Assembly: GCA_017456545.1 (NCBI GenBank)
Contig: JAFTJE010000019.1
Location: 1 to 64,000 of the forward strand
Length of the DNA stretch: 64,000 bases
Direction of reading: 5' to 3'
Source of the DNA: Clostridia bacterium
GTDB lineage: Bacteria > Bacillota > Clostridia > Oscillospirales > CAG-272
Positions within the stretch are counted from its first letter, which is position 1. Each line of letters begins with the position of its first letter. Under the pieces are notes generated by a model. That model was not told the origin of the DNA, did no database searches, and was given only the letters and a program-made list of their open reading frames with translations. Position numbers and translations under genes: made by a program. Positions 1 through 7,453 of this stretch are shown here, in pieces.

Positions 1-33
1 GAATTCCTCGTTCCCGCAATAGACTAAAATCAT

Positions 34-66
34 TTTGTGCACGGAAGAAAGCATTTCGTGCACAAA
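34..66. promoter_or_regulatory. Inverted repeat, possible operator upstream of ABC exporter
   Basis: Two perfect 9-bp arms (TTTGTGCAC and GTGCACAAA) are separated by 15 bp, and each arm contains the palindrome GTGCAC. It lies about 55 bp before the first ABC exporter gene. A weak promoter candidate follows directly (TTGTTT at 69-74, 17-bp spacer, TAAATT at 92-97 with extended TGT). This is the arrangement expected of a repressor or activator site, but no regulator for it is identified in the window. Confidence 0.4.
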
Positions 67-118
67 TTTTGTTTTTACACTTCTGAAATGTTAAATTAAG
101 AGCAAAGGAGGGATAAAA

Positions 119-1951
119 ATGAAGAAAACAAAAAAGGAAAAGCCGTACAGATCAACGGCAAATAATTTTATATGGTCATCGAAATTACAGCTTAAATATG
201 CGCCACTCGGATTTGTTATCCGTATTTTCGGAATACCGGTAGGAGTTGCCCTTAGCTATTGCAGTATTTACCTGCCTGCTTTGATAGTAAAGCAAGCAGT
301 AAGCGGAAACACCTTTGCGGATGTAGCATTAGCCATAGGAAGCTTTTTTATAATCCAAATGCTTCTTTCTCAGCTTAAAGAAGGCTTTATGGTTCGCTAT
401 ATAGGAGCTATGGATGCAAGATTCAATTATGCGGTGCAGTATCTTATAAATGAAAGATCGCTAACAAGACCCTATGAAGAGTACGAAAAGAAAGAAATAA
501 GAGATTTAAGGCACAGAGCAATGAGCGCTACTCAATATAATACGGGAGTCGGAGACTTTTCTGAAAGAGCCTGTTATATGGTTGAGTATGTTTTGTCTTA
601 TGTGCTTTTTGGCGGAATTATTGCATCATTCAGCCCTTGGATGTTGCCTTTAATCATGCTCGAACCAATTTTAAGCTTGATTTGCACAAGAGCCTATCAA
701 AGGTGGTGCCATAAGCATAGAGAATATGAATCAAATCTTTCAAGTAAGCTCGGCTACGCAGAGGAGCTGCCCGATGATTTTACCGCAGGCAAGGATATCC
801 GTGTTTACGGTATGTCAGGATGGCTTCAAAATACTTATCACGGTTTGGTAAATGAAATAAATGCTTGGGAGCGAAAGAAGGCATCACGCAGCTTTGTGTC
901 GGGATTTACTTCACTTGTAGTAATACTGCTTCGTGACAGCCTTGCTTACGCGTTTCTTATCGGTATGGCGATAAATAAGCAAATAAGTGTTGATGAGTTT
1001 GTTTTGTATTTTGCGGCAATTTCTCAGTGCGCTTCGTTTTTTGGCGCAATACTTAACACCTGGGGAGGGTTGCACGCTTCAAGCCTTCGTGTTTGCGATA
1101 TTCGTAAATTTATAGAGGATGATGTATCTGTATCATACGGAAACGAAAAAGCCGATGCTCATTTAATGAGAGTGCCGGAAATTGAATTTGTGAATGTATC
1201 CTATCGCTACGACGGATCGGATACGGATGTTTTGAAAAATATAAATCTTAAGATTAAAGCAGGAGAATCCTTAGCTCTTGTAGGCCTTAACGGCGCAGGA
1301 AAAACTACGCTTGTTAAGCTGTTATGCGGTCTTTACCGTCCCACAGGAGGACAAATACTTATAAATGGAACACCCTCGGATAGCTTTGCACTAAAGGAAT
1401 ATTACCGCTTGTTTTCCCCCGTTTTTCAAGATTCAAAAACCGCCTTTTTCACCATAGCAGAAACCGTATCTGGAGACCTTGACGGAAACTATGACGTATC
1501 TCGTGTAGAAAATTGTCTTAAGCGTGTTGGGCTTGGAAACAAACTTGATACTCTGCCAAAGGGAATAAATACAGTTCTTGATAAGCAGGTTGACTCGGAG
1601 GGAACTAATCTTTCCGGAGGCGAAATGCAAAAGCTTATGATGGCGCGCGCCCTTTATAAGAATGCGCCTGTTCTTATTCTTGACGAGCCGACAGCGGCTC
1701 TTGACCCTATAGCGGAAAGCAAAATTTATGAGGAATACCAAAATATGACAAAGGGAAAAACCTCTTTGTTTATTTCTCACCGTTTGGCATCCACACGATT
1801 CTGTGATAAGGTTGTGTATATGGAGGACGGACAAATTACAGAAATCGGTACTCACGAAGAACTTTTAGCTTTAGGTAAGGAATACAGCCGTCTTTACGAA
1901 ATGCAAAGCTGTTGGTATCGTGATGATTACGGAAGGGAGAATAATATATGA
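119..1951 (+). CDS. ABC exporter half-transporter, permease-ATPase (subunit A)
   Basis: This 610-residue protein joins an N-terminal ABC exporter membrane domain (about residues 30-325, with hydrophobic helices) to a C-terminal nucleotide-binding domain. The ATPase motifs are complete: Walker A GLNGAGKTT (389-397), Q-loop VFQD (435-438), signature LSGGEMQ (498-504), Walker B VLILDEP (518-524) and H-loop ISHR (552-555). The start is supported by AAAGGAGGG about 8 nt upstream. It overlaps the next gene by 4 bp, and that gene has the same architecture, so the two very likely form a heterodimeric exporter in the cytoplasmic membrane. The substrate is unknown; peptides, lipids and drugs are all possible for this superfamily. 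By eye it uses more GCG and CGC codons than most genes further right. Confidence 0.9.
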   Translation: MKKTKKEKPYRSTANNFIWSSKLQLKYAPLGFVIRIFGIPVGVALSYCSIYLPALIVKQAVSGNTFADVALAIGSFFIIQMLLSQLKEGFMVRYIGAMDARFNYAVQYLINERSLTRPYEEYEKKEIRDLRHRAMSATQYNTGVGDFSERACYMVEYVLSYVLFGGIIASFSPWMLPLIMLEPILSLICTRAYQRWCHKHREYESNLSSKLGYAEELPDDFTAGKDIRVYGMSGWLQNTYHGLVNEINAWERKKASRSFVSGFTSLVVILLRDSLAYAFLIGMAINKQISVDEFVLYFAAISQCASFFGAILNTWGGLHASSLRVCDIRKFIEDDVSVSYGNEKADAHLMRVPEIEFVNVSYRYDGSDTDVLKNINLKIKAGESLALVGLNGAGKTTLVKLLCGLYRPTGGQILINGTPSDSFALKEYYRLFSPVFQDSKTAFFTIAETVSGDLDGNYDVSRVENCLKRVGLGNKLDTLPKGINTVLDKQVDSEGTNLSGGEMQKLMMARALYKNAPVLILDEPTAALDPIAESKIYEEYQNMTKGKTSLFISHRLASTRFCDKVVYMEDGQITEIGTHEELLALGKEYSRLYEMQSCWYRDDYGRENNI

Positions 1952-3759
1952 CCTTTAAAGAGCATATCAAAACAGAGCGTCGCGCGTTGAAGGAGCTATG
2001 GCGCGAGCACAGAACATATGTAGTATATATGTCTCTGTTTTTCGTATTTCAAGCAGCATATCCGTATATCCCAACCTACTTTTCTGCTGAAATCATAAAC
2101 AATCTTTATGACGGAGCGCCTCTTTCAACAATAATTACAAACGTAATTTTAGCTGTTGGACTTACATTTATATGTCACGGTATAGTACGCTTTGCTCAAC
2201 CAAGACTGTCTATTGCACATTCAAACACGTTCAAAAAAGAGGATTGGCTATTTTCCAAAAAAGCAATGGAAATGGAATATGGTTCAATCGAAGATGCTGA
2301 CGTTGCTTTACTTCGTAGCCGAGTACGGCAGGAATCAAGATCGGGCTTTAATCTCTGGAATCTTTTGAAAACTGTTCGTAACAATGTAAGTAATATAACA
2401 AAGATAATTTGCTCCCTTGCATTAAGTATTAGCTTTTTTATTTCTTCCGGAGTTCCGCTTTTCGGAAAGCTGGGACTTGTGGGACTGTTGGTTGTAAGCA
2501 TAGCAGTAGATGTTTTTTGTACCGCTAAGAGTCAAGCGATAACAAACAGATTTTGGGATGAAAGCAGTACTCTTAATATGATGTGCGACAAATATGAGGA
2601 ACTTGTTAGTGAGTACAGCTACAGTAAGGATACAAGACTATACTCTATGGAGGGTGGAATTCTTTCAAGAATCAAGGAAATTGACGATATTGAAAATAAA
2701 AAGGGACTTAAAAACTCTTTTAGGTGGATGATTGCTAATTTTCCGAGAGTTATTGTCGCTGATATTCTTAAATTTTGCGCGTACCTACTTCTTATCTGGT
2801 GTTCAATTCAGGGCGCTATGTCCGTTGGTGATATTACAAAATATGTTGTATGTATTGTAGGTCTTATAGGTGCGGTTTCTCAAATTGTAAGAAATGTTCA
2901 GTTGGACTTTTTAAACCACGCTTATCTCGAACGCTATTTCTCATACTTCGATATTCCAAACAATATGTACCAGGGGTCTCTTACCGTTGAAAAGAGAATG
3001 GATAACGAGTATTACGTGGAGTTCCGCAATGTATCATTCAAATATCCAAATACAGACACGTATGCCCTCAAAAATGTAAATGTTAAGTTCAAAATCGGTG
3101 AAAAGCTGGCGGTTGTAGGTATGAACGGAAGCGGCAAAACCACCTTTATTAAGCTGCTTTGCCGTCTGTACGATCCCACCGAGGGAGAAATACTTCTAAA
3201 CGGTGTCAACATTAAAAAATACGATTACGACGAATATATGCAGATATTCTCAGTAGTTTTTCAGGACTTTAAGCTTTTTGCCTTCACCCTCGGTCAGAAT
3301 GTGGCTTGTGCGCCCACTTATGATGCAAAAAGGGTGGAGGAGTGTCTGAAAAACGCAGGCTTTGAGGATAGATATATGTCCTTACCCGATGGCGCGGAAA
3401 CATACCTCTATAAGCATTTTGATAAATCGGGTATCGAAATTTCGGGTGGCGAGGCACAAAAGATAGCCCTTGCAAGAGCATTATACAAGGACTCTCCCTT
3501 TATAATTCTTGATGAGCCAACCTCAGCTCTTGATCCCGTGTCTGAATACGAAATTTACAGTAGCTTTAACACCATAACGGGAGATAAGACTGCAATTTAC
3601 ATCAGCCACCGTCTTGCCTCCTGCCGCTTCTGTGACAATATCGTAGTTTTCGATAACGGCAGCATCATTCAGCACGGCAGCCACGAAAATCTCCTATCCG
3701 ACCAAAACGGAAAATACCACGAGCTTTGGAACGCGCAGGCTCAATACTACATCAAATAA
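1948..3759 (+). CDS. ABC exporter half-transporter, permease-ATPase (subunit B)
   Basis: This 603-residue fused permease-ATPase is the partner of the preceding gene and starts inside its stop region (ATGA overlap), which suggests translational coupling. The membrane domain spans roughly residues 25-320. ATPase motifs are Walker A GMNGSGKTT (391-399), Q-loop VFQD (437-440), signature ISGGEAQ (498-504), Walker B FIILDEP (518-524) and H-loop ISHR (552-555). All catalytic residues look intact in both halves, so neither ATP site is obviously degenerate as it is in some heterodimeric exporters. A strong terminator follows. The substrate cannot be read from the sequence. Confidence 0.9.
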   Translation: MTFKEHIKTERRALKELWREHRTYVVYMSLFFVFQAAYPYIPTYFSAEIINNLYDGAPLSTIITNVILAVGLTFICHGIVRFAQPRLSIAHSNTFKKEDWLFSKKAMEMEYGSIEDADVALLRSRVRQESRSGFNLWNLLKTVRNNVSNITKIICSLALSISFFISSGVPLFGKLGLVGLLVVSIAVDVFCTAKSQAITNRFWDESSTLNMMCDKYEELVSEYSYSKDTRLYSMEGGILSRIKEIDDIENKKGLKNSFRWMIANFPRVIVADILKFCAYLLLIWCSIQGAMSVGDITKYVVCIVGLIGAVSQIVRNVQLDFLNHAYLERYFSYFDIPNNMYQGSLTVEKRMDNEYYVEFRNVSFKYPNTDTYALKNVNVKFKIGEKLAVVGMNGSGKTTFIKLLCRLYDPTEGEILLNGVNIKKYDYDEYMQIFSVVFQDFKLFAFTLGQNVACAPTYDAKRVEECLKNAGFEDRYMSLPDGAETYLYKHFDKSGIEISGGEAQKIALARALYKDSPFIILDEPTSALDPVSEYEIYSSFNTITGDKTAIYISHRLASCRFCDNIVVFDNGSIIQHGSHENLLSDQNGKYHELWNAQAQYYIK

Positions 3760-3762
3760 ACT

Positions 3763-3790
3763 AAGCGAGTGCTTCGGTACTCGCTTTTCT
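3763..3790 (+). terminator. Rho-independent terminator after ABC exporter pair
   Basis: The stem AAGCGAGT/ACTCGCTT is extended inward by GC/GU to a cUUCGg tetraloop and followed by TTTTCT. It ends the two-gene exporter operon. Confidence 0.85.
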
Positions 3791-3823
3791 CTTGGTAGTT
3801 GAATCGCTTAATCTGACAAGTTA

Positions 3824-3852
3824 TTGCTTATTTCCTTTTTTTGATGTATAAT
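3824..3852 (+). promoter_or_regulatory. Promoter of XRE regulator
   Basis: TTGCTT at 3824-3829, a 17-bp spacer and a consensus TATAAT at 3847-3852 precede the regulator gene. The transcript would start around 3859, leaving a leader of about 30 nt. Confidence 0.7.
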
Positions 3853-3889
3853 CAAGATGTAAGCTTACAAAACAATTTTGGAGGATATT

Positions 3890-4675
3890 ATGAATATTGG
3901 TAACAAAATAAGAGAGCTTAGAAAAAAGAAAGGTCTTACACAAGAGCAGCTTGCTTCAAGTATAAATATTTCATTTCAGGCAATAAGTAAATGGGAAAAC
4001 AATATTGCCTTGCCCGATATTACAATGATGCCTATATTGGCGACCTTCTTTGGAATCTCTATGGATGAACTGTTTGATTTCAATTTGAAAGAAGCGGAAG
4101 AGGATATTGAAAAAATAGTTGATAAGGCATATAAATACAGAGAAACCGATTATAAAAAAGGCAGACAGATTCTTGAAGAAGGCTTAAAGAAATACCCAAA
4201 CAATGAAATTTTGTTAAACAATTTACTGTATGTGTTGAATTGCAGAGAAAATCCCGATGAAACTATAAAGGTAGCAAGCTATTTAACCGAACATACAAAG
4301 GAAACGGACATAAAATACGATGCGTTAAGATTCCTATCCTATGCCTTAAAGGAAAAGGGAGATATTGAGGGGGCAAGAAAGGCTCTTGAACAAATTCCCG
4401 AGATATATTTTACAAAGCTTAGCGAGCTTGCATTTCTCCTTTCGGGCAAAGAAAAGTTTGAGGTAGCAGATAAGCAAAAATGGATTTCCTTTGAAAATTT
4501 AATTCAGATGATGTGGAAAATCGCAGAATGTTATGAGGCTGACGGCGAAACCGAAAAAGCAATCAAGGAATCAGAAACAGCTCTTAAAATGATTGAGCTT
4601 TTAGGAAATATAGAATGCTTTAATAACTATGTAGAGTTTTTTAATAAACAGATTCAAAGAATGAAACATAAATAA
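3890..4675 (+). CDS. XRE-family transcriptional regulator with C-terminal helical (TPR-like) region
   Basis: The 261-residue protein begins with a Cro/CI-type helix-turn-helix (about residues 2-58; the recognition part reads LTQEQLASSINISFQAISKW, with the typical ISKWE). Residues 70-255 are predicted helical with hydrophilic heptads like TPR-type sensor regions of Rgg/PlcR-like regulators, but no clear ligand motif is visible. The ATG at 3890 is chosen because GGAGG lies 5 nt before it; the longer frame would start with a TTG inside that ribosome binding site. It stands alone between two terminators. It may control the upstream exporter or itself, which is only inference from position. Confidence 0.8.
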   Translation: MNIGNKIRELRKKKGLTQEQLASSINISFQAISKWENNIALPDITMMPILATFFGISMDELFDFNLKEAEEDIEKIVDKAYKYRETDYKKGRQILEEGLKKYPNNEILLNNLLYVLNCRENPDETIKVASYLTEHTKETDIKYDALRFLSYALKEKGDIEGARKALEQIPEIYFTKLSELAFLLSGKEKFEVADKQKWISFENLIQMMWKIAECYEADGETEKAIKESETALKMIELLGNIECFNNYVEFFNKQIQRMKHK

Positions 4676-4685
4676 AACTATTATA

Positions 4686-4718
4686 GAAGCGAGTGCAAAA
4701 TGGCACTCGCTTCTTTTT
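4686..4718 (+). terminator. Terminator after XRE regulator
   Basis: A perfect 11-bp stem GAAGCGAGTGC/GCACTCGCTTC with a 6-nt loop is followed by TTTTTC. Its core AGCGAGTG is the same as in the terminator before the gene. Confidence 0.9.
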
Positions 4719-4875
4719 CATAGTTATATTCTTCTATAATTTAATATCATTGCCTTCTTTAATATCTTATCAATATACTCATACTTTCCTGCCGTATAGT
4801 TTCCTCGATTATCTGCAAATTCCAATGCCAGTTTTTTTTGCCATAACAAACTGGGCATCTTACCAGAAACTACAT

Positions 4876-4905
4876 TTGAAATGTGGTAGGGGAATATGGT
4901 ATAAT
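4876..4905 (+). promoter_or_regulatory. Promoter of LysM-CAP gene
   Basis: TTGAAA at 4876-4881, an 18-bp spacer and TATAAT at 4900-4905 with extended TGG. Apart from this promoter and the terminator at 4686 I see nothing in the 279-bp gap. Confidence 0.7.
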
Positions 4906-4954
4906 ATTAATGTTCTATTTGTAAATAGAAGTTAATCGGTAAGGAGGTAAACAG

Positions 4955-5563
4955 ATGAAAAAACTGATTACATTCGTATTAAGTATTTTTATGATTATTA
5001 TTTCACTTGTATTTACTGTTTCTGCAGCTACATCCCATACGGTTATAAAGGGTGATACAATGTGGAAAATAGCTGTGAAATATGAAATAGGCCTTAGTGA
5101 AATTAAGAAGGCTAACCCTCAAATCCCCAATCCTGATTTGATTTATCCAGGACAGATTTTGAATATCCCAACATTAAATTCAACTGTTTTAAGCTATGAA
5201 ATGGAGGTTATACACCTCGTAAATGATATAAGAGCAGAAAAAGGACTTAAAGAGCTTACATATAATTGGGAGATAAGTCGTGTTGCCCGTTATAAATCGC
5301 AGGATATGAAAGATAACAAATATTTTTCTCATACAAGCCCTGTTTACGGTTCACCATTCCAGATGATGAAAAGCTTTGGCATCACATATAAAACAGCAGG
5401 CGAAAATATCGCACGAGGTCAGAGAACTCCCAAGGAGGTAGTTGACGCATGGATGAACTCATCCGGACACCGTGCCAATATACTTAATTCTTCATTTACT
5501 CAAATTGGAGTGGGCTATGTTGCAGACGGAAATTATTGGACACAAATGTTCGTAGGAAAGTAA
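4955..5563 (+). CDS. Secreted LysM and CAP (SCP/PR1-like) domain protein
   Basis: This 202-residue protein starts with a signal peptide (charged KK, hydrophobic stretch 5-20, likely cleavage near VSAA at 22-25). A LysM peptidoglycan-binding domain follows (about 28-72, containing GDTMWKIA and PGQILNIP). A CAP domain then fills residues 84-200 with its usual conserved residues: H126 in FSHTSP, E150-N151 in GENIARG and H172 in SGHRANI. The order matches the YkwD/SafA-like LysM-CAP proteins of spore-forming Firmicutes, which act at the cell wall or spore coat; the biochemical role of bacterial CAP domains is poorly defined. The start has a strong AAGGAGG site. It is monocistronic. Confidence 0.9.
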   Translation: MKKLITFVLSIFMIIISLVFTVSAATSHTVIKGDTMWKIAVKYEIGLSEIKKANPQIPNPDLIYPGQILNIPTLNSTVLSYEMEVIHLVNDIRAEKGLKELTYNWEISRVARYKSQDMKDNKYFSHTSPVYGSPFQMMKSFGITYKTAGENIARGQRTPKEVVDAWMNSSGHRANILNSSFTQIGVGYVADGNYWTQMFVGK

Positions 5564-5576
5564 AAATACTTTAGAA

Positions 5577-5618
5577 ATATGCACCCTGAGGTTAAATACC
5601 CTTTGGGTGCATATCTAT
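5577..5618 (+). terminator. Probable terminator after LysM-CAP gene
   Basis: The 10-bp arms ATATGCACCC and GGGTGCATAT enclose 18 nt and are followed by the T-rich CTATTTATATT. The T tract is weak, so it may be a leaky terminator. Confidence 0.5.
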
Positions 5619-5651
5619 TTATATTCATTTTATATATATCATTAAAAACCC

Positions 5652-5682
5652 TTGACATTGACCTTGGGGTATGGTTTATAAT
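5652..5682 (+). promoter_or_regulatory. MerR-type promoter (19-bp spacer) for the MerR-kinase gene
   Basis: Consensus TTGACA (5652-5657) and TATAAT (5677-5682) are separated by 19 bp instead of 17. This overlong spacer is the hallmark of promoters activated by MerR-family regulators, which untwist the DNA between the boxes. The spacer holds an imperfect dyad (ACC...GGT, 5661-5675). It lies directly in front of a gene beginning with a MerR domain, so autoregulation is likely. Confidence 0.75.
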
Positions 5683-5713
5683 ATGTATAAGGAATATATT
5701 GGGAGGTGTTTTT

Positions 5714-7453
5714 TTGAAGATAAATGATGTTGAAAAAATAACAGGCCTTACAGGTAAGGCAATTCGTTTATATGAAAGCAAAGGACTTATAAGTATATCA
5801 AGAGATACAAACGGATACCGTAATTATTCCGATAATGATATTGAAGTATTGAAGACCATAAAGCTATTGAGAAGTGTAGGTTCCTCTATTGCTGATATAA
5901 AGCTCTATTTATGCGATGTTATCAGTATTGAAGAGCTTGTTGATAAACGAAAATCACAAATATTAAAGGAAAGTGGAAAAAATACAGAAAAATACCGTAT
6001 ATGTGAGAGTATTGTAAACAACAGTGCTATTAAAGTGTCCGATAATGTAGAATTTACTGAGAAAGAGGAAATAAAAGTACATAAAAACGGGGCTCTTTCT
6101 GTCGGAATTGATATAGGTACAACAACTGTGAGTGCAGTTATTTACGATATTGATAATAAGGAACAGCTGGAGGCGTATTCTATTCCACATAGCTCATACA
6201 TTTTCTCGGATATCAAATACGAACAAAATACCACAGTCATTATTGATAAAGCAGAAAAGCTCCTTTACCATATTCTTGATTCCTATAAAAATATAATCAG
6301 CATAGGAATAACAGGGCAGATGCACGGTATCGTTTATGTTAACGAAAACGGAGAAGCAGTATCAAATCTTATAAATTGGCAGGATAAGCGTGCAGACAGG
6401 CTCTTGGAAAGTGGAAAAAGCACATGTGAGGAGATTTTCCATATGACCGGTGAGAGTATTTCCACAGGCTACGGAATAGCTACTCATTACTATAATATGA
6501 AAATGGGTGAGGTTCCATATGATGCTGTGGGAATATGCACCGTAATGGATCTGTTTGCTATGAAAATATGTGGGACAAAAAAAGCCTTGACCCATTCATC
6601 GGTAGCATCAAGCCTTGGAATTTTTGATATTGAAAAATGTGAATTCAAGAGGGATAAGCTCTCTTGTGTGGGGATAGATGCAGAATTTTTGCCTTCGGTA
6701 ACAGGGGAAAGCATTGTAATAGGGGAATGCAGAAAAATACCCGTTTCGGTACCTATCGGGGATAATCAGGCGAGCTTTTTAGGGTCTGTATGTAACAACG
6801 AAGAAAGCATACTTGTAAATATAGGAACAGGGTCACAGGTATCTGCCGTTTCTGATTACCGTAAGGTAAACGGAGATGTTGAAATAAGACCTTTAATAGA
6901 AGGAAAATACCTTATTTGTGGGTCTGCACTCTGTGGAGGATATGCTTATTCAATGCTTGAGGAATTCTTCAGGAGCTATGCATTAAGCATGGGGATGCAG
7001 GATGTATCCCAGTATAATACCATCAATCGTATTGCGTCTGAATCCTATGAAAAAGGGGAGGAAGGTCTTTTGGTTGATGTTTCGTTTTTGGGGAAAAGAA
7101 GTGACCCCGGTGCAAGAGGATTTATTAAGAATATAGACCGACAGAGCTTTACCCCAGCTGCCCTTATTATCGGAGTGCTTAAAGGGATGTGTAATGAGCT
7201 ATATGACCTATATGGGGCATTTAATGACAGGAAAACAAGCATAGTAGCATCAGGAGGTGCTGTCAAAAAGAATGAGGTGCTTAAAAAGCTGATAGCAGAA
7301 CGCTTCGGTATGAGGGTAGATATAAATTCCGTGGGGGAGGAGGCTGCAACAGGAGTAGCCCTTTTCTCAGCACTTGCTACGGGAAAAATAAAGTACAATA
7401 ACGGCTTTTCGGAATATATAAGCTATACAGAAAGAGGATTGAATAATGAATAG
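5714..7453 (+). CDS. MerR-type DNA-binding domain fused to FGGY carbohydrate kinase
   Basis: The TTG at 5714 is the likely start, with GGGAGG 7-8 nt upstream; the longer frame begins inside the preceding hairpin. Residues 1-70 form a MerR winged helix-turn-helix (INDVEKITGLTGKAIRLYE, then GYRNYSDNDIEVL). A linker of about 55 residues leads into a full-length FGGY sugar kinase (about 127-579) with the phosphate-binding GIDIGTTT (131-138), GITGQMHG (198-205), the catalytic-base region PIGDNQAS (D350), the adenosine motif IGTGSQ (370-375) and the C-terminal SGGAVKKN. The kinase part looks most like sedoheptulokinase or xylulokinase types. No internal ATG or ribosome binding site precedes the kinase, so one fused protein is expected. 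It overlaps the next gene by 8 bp. I infer a sugar-sensing kinase-regulator; substrate and DNA targets are unknown. Confidence 0.85.
   Translation: MKINDVEKITGLTGKAIRLYESKGLISISRDTNGYRNYSDNDIEVLKTIKLLRSVGSSIADIKLYLCDVISIEELVDKRKSQILKESGKNTEKYRICESIVNNSAIKVSDNVEFTEKEEIKVHKNGALSVGIDIGTTTVSAVIYDIDNKEQLEAYSIPHSSYIFSDIKYEQNTTVIIDKAEKLLYHILDSYKNIISIGITGQMHGIVYVNENGEAVSNLINWQDKRADRLLESGKSTCEEIFHMTGESISTGYGIATHYYNMKMGEVPYDAVGICTVMDLFAMKICGTKKALTHSSVASSLGIFDIEKCEFKRDKLSCVGIDAEFLPSVTGESIVIGECRKIPVSVPIGDNQASFLGSVCNNEESILVNIGTGSQVSAVSDYRKVNGDVEIRPLIEGKYLICGSALCGGYAYSMLEEFFRSYALSMGMQDVSQYNTINRIASESYEKGEEGLLVDVSFLGKRSDPGARGFIKNIDRQSFTPAALIIGVLKGMCNELYDLYGAFNDRKTSIVASGGAVKKNEVLKKLIAERFGMRVDINSVGEEAATGVALFSALATGKIKYNNGFSEYISYTERGLNNE

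Noticed and set aside
4693..4935. 80-codon open frame downstream of the first XRE gene
   Set aside because: It starts inside a terminator hairpin, has no ribosome binding site, covers the LysM-CAP promoter and its composition is not protein-like.
5579..5713. N-terminal 45-residue hydrophobic extension of the MerR-kinase protein
   Set aside because: Its ATG lies in the preceding hairpin and the stretch spans the promoter; the TTG at 5714 with GGGAGG is the better start.
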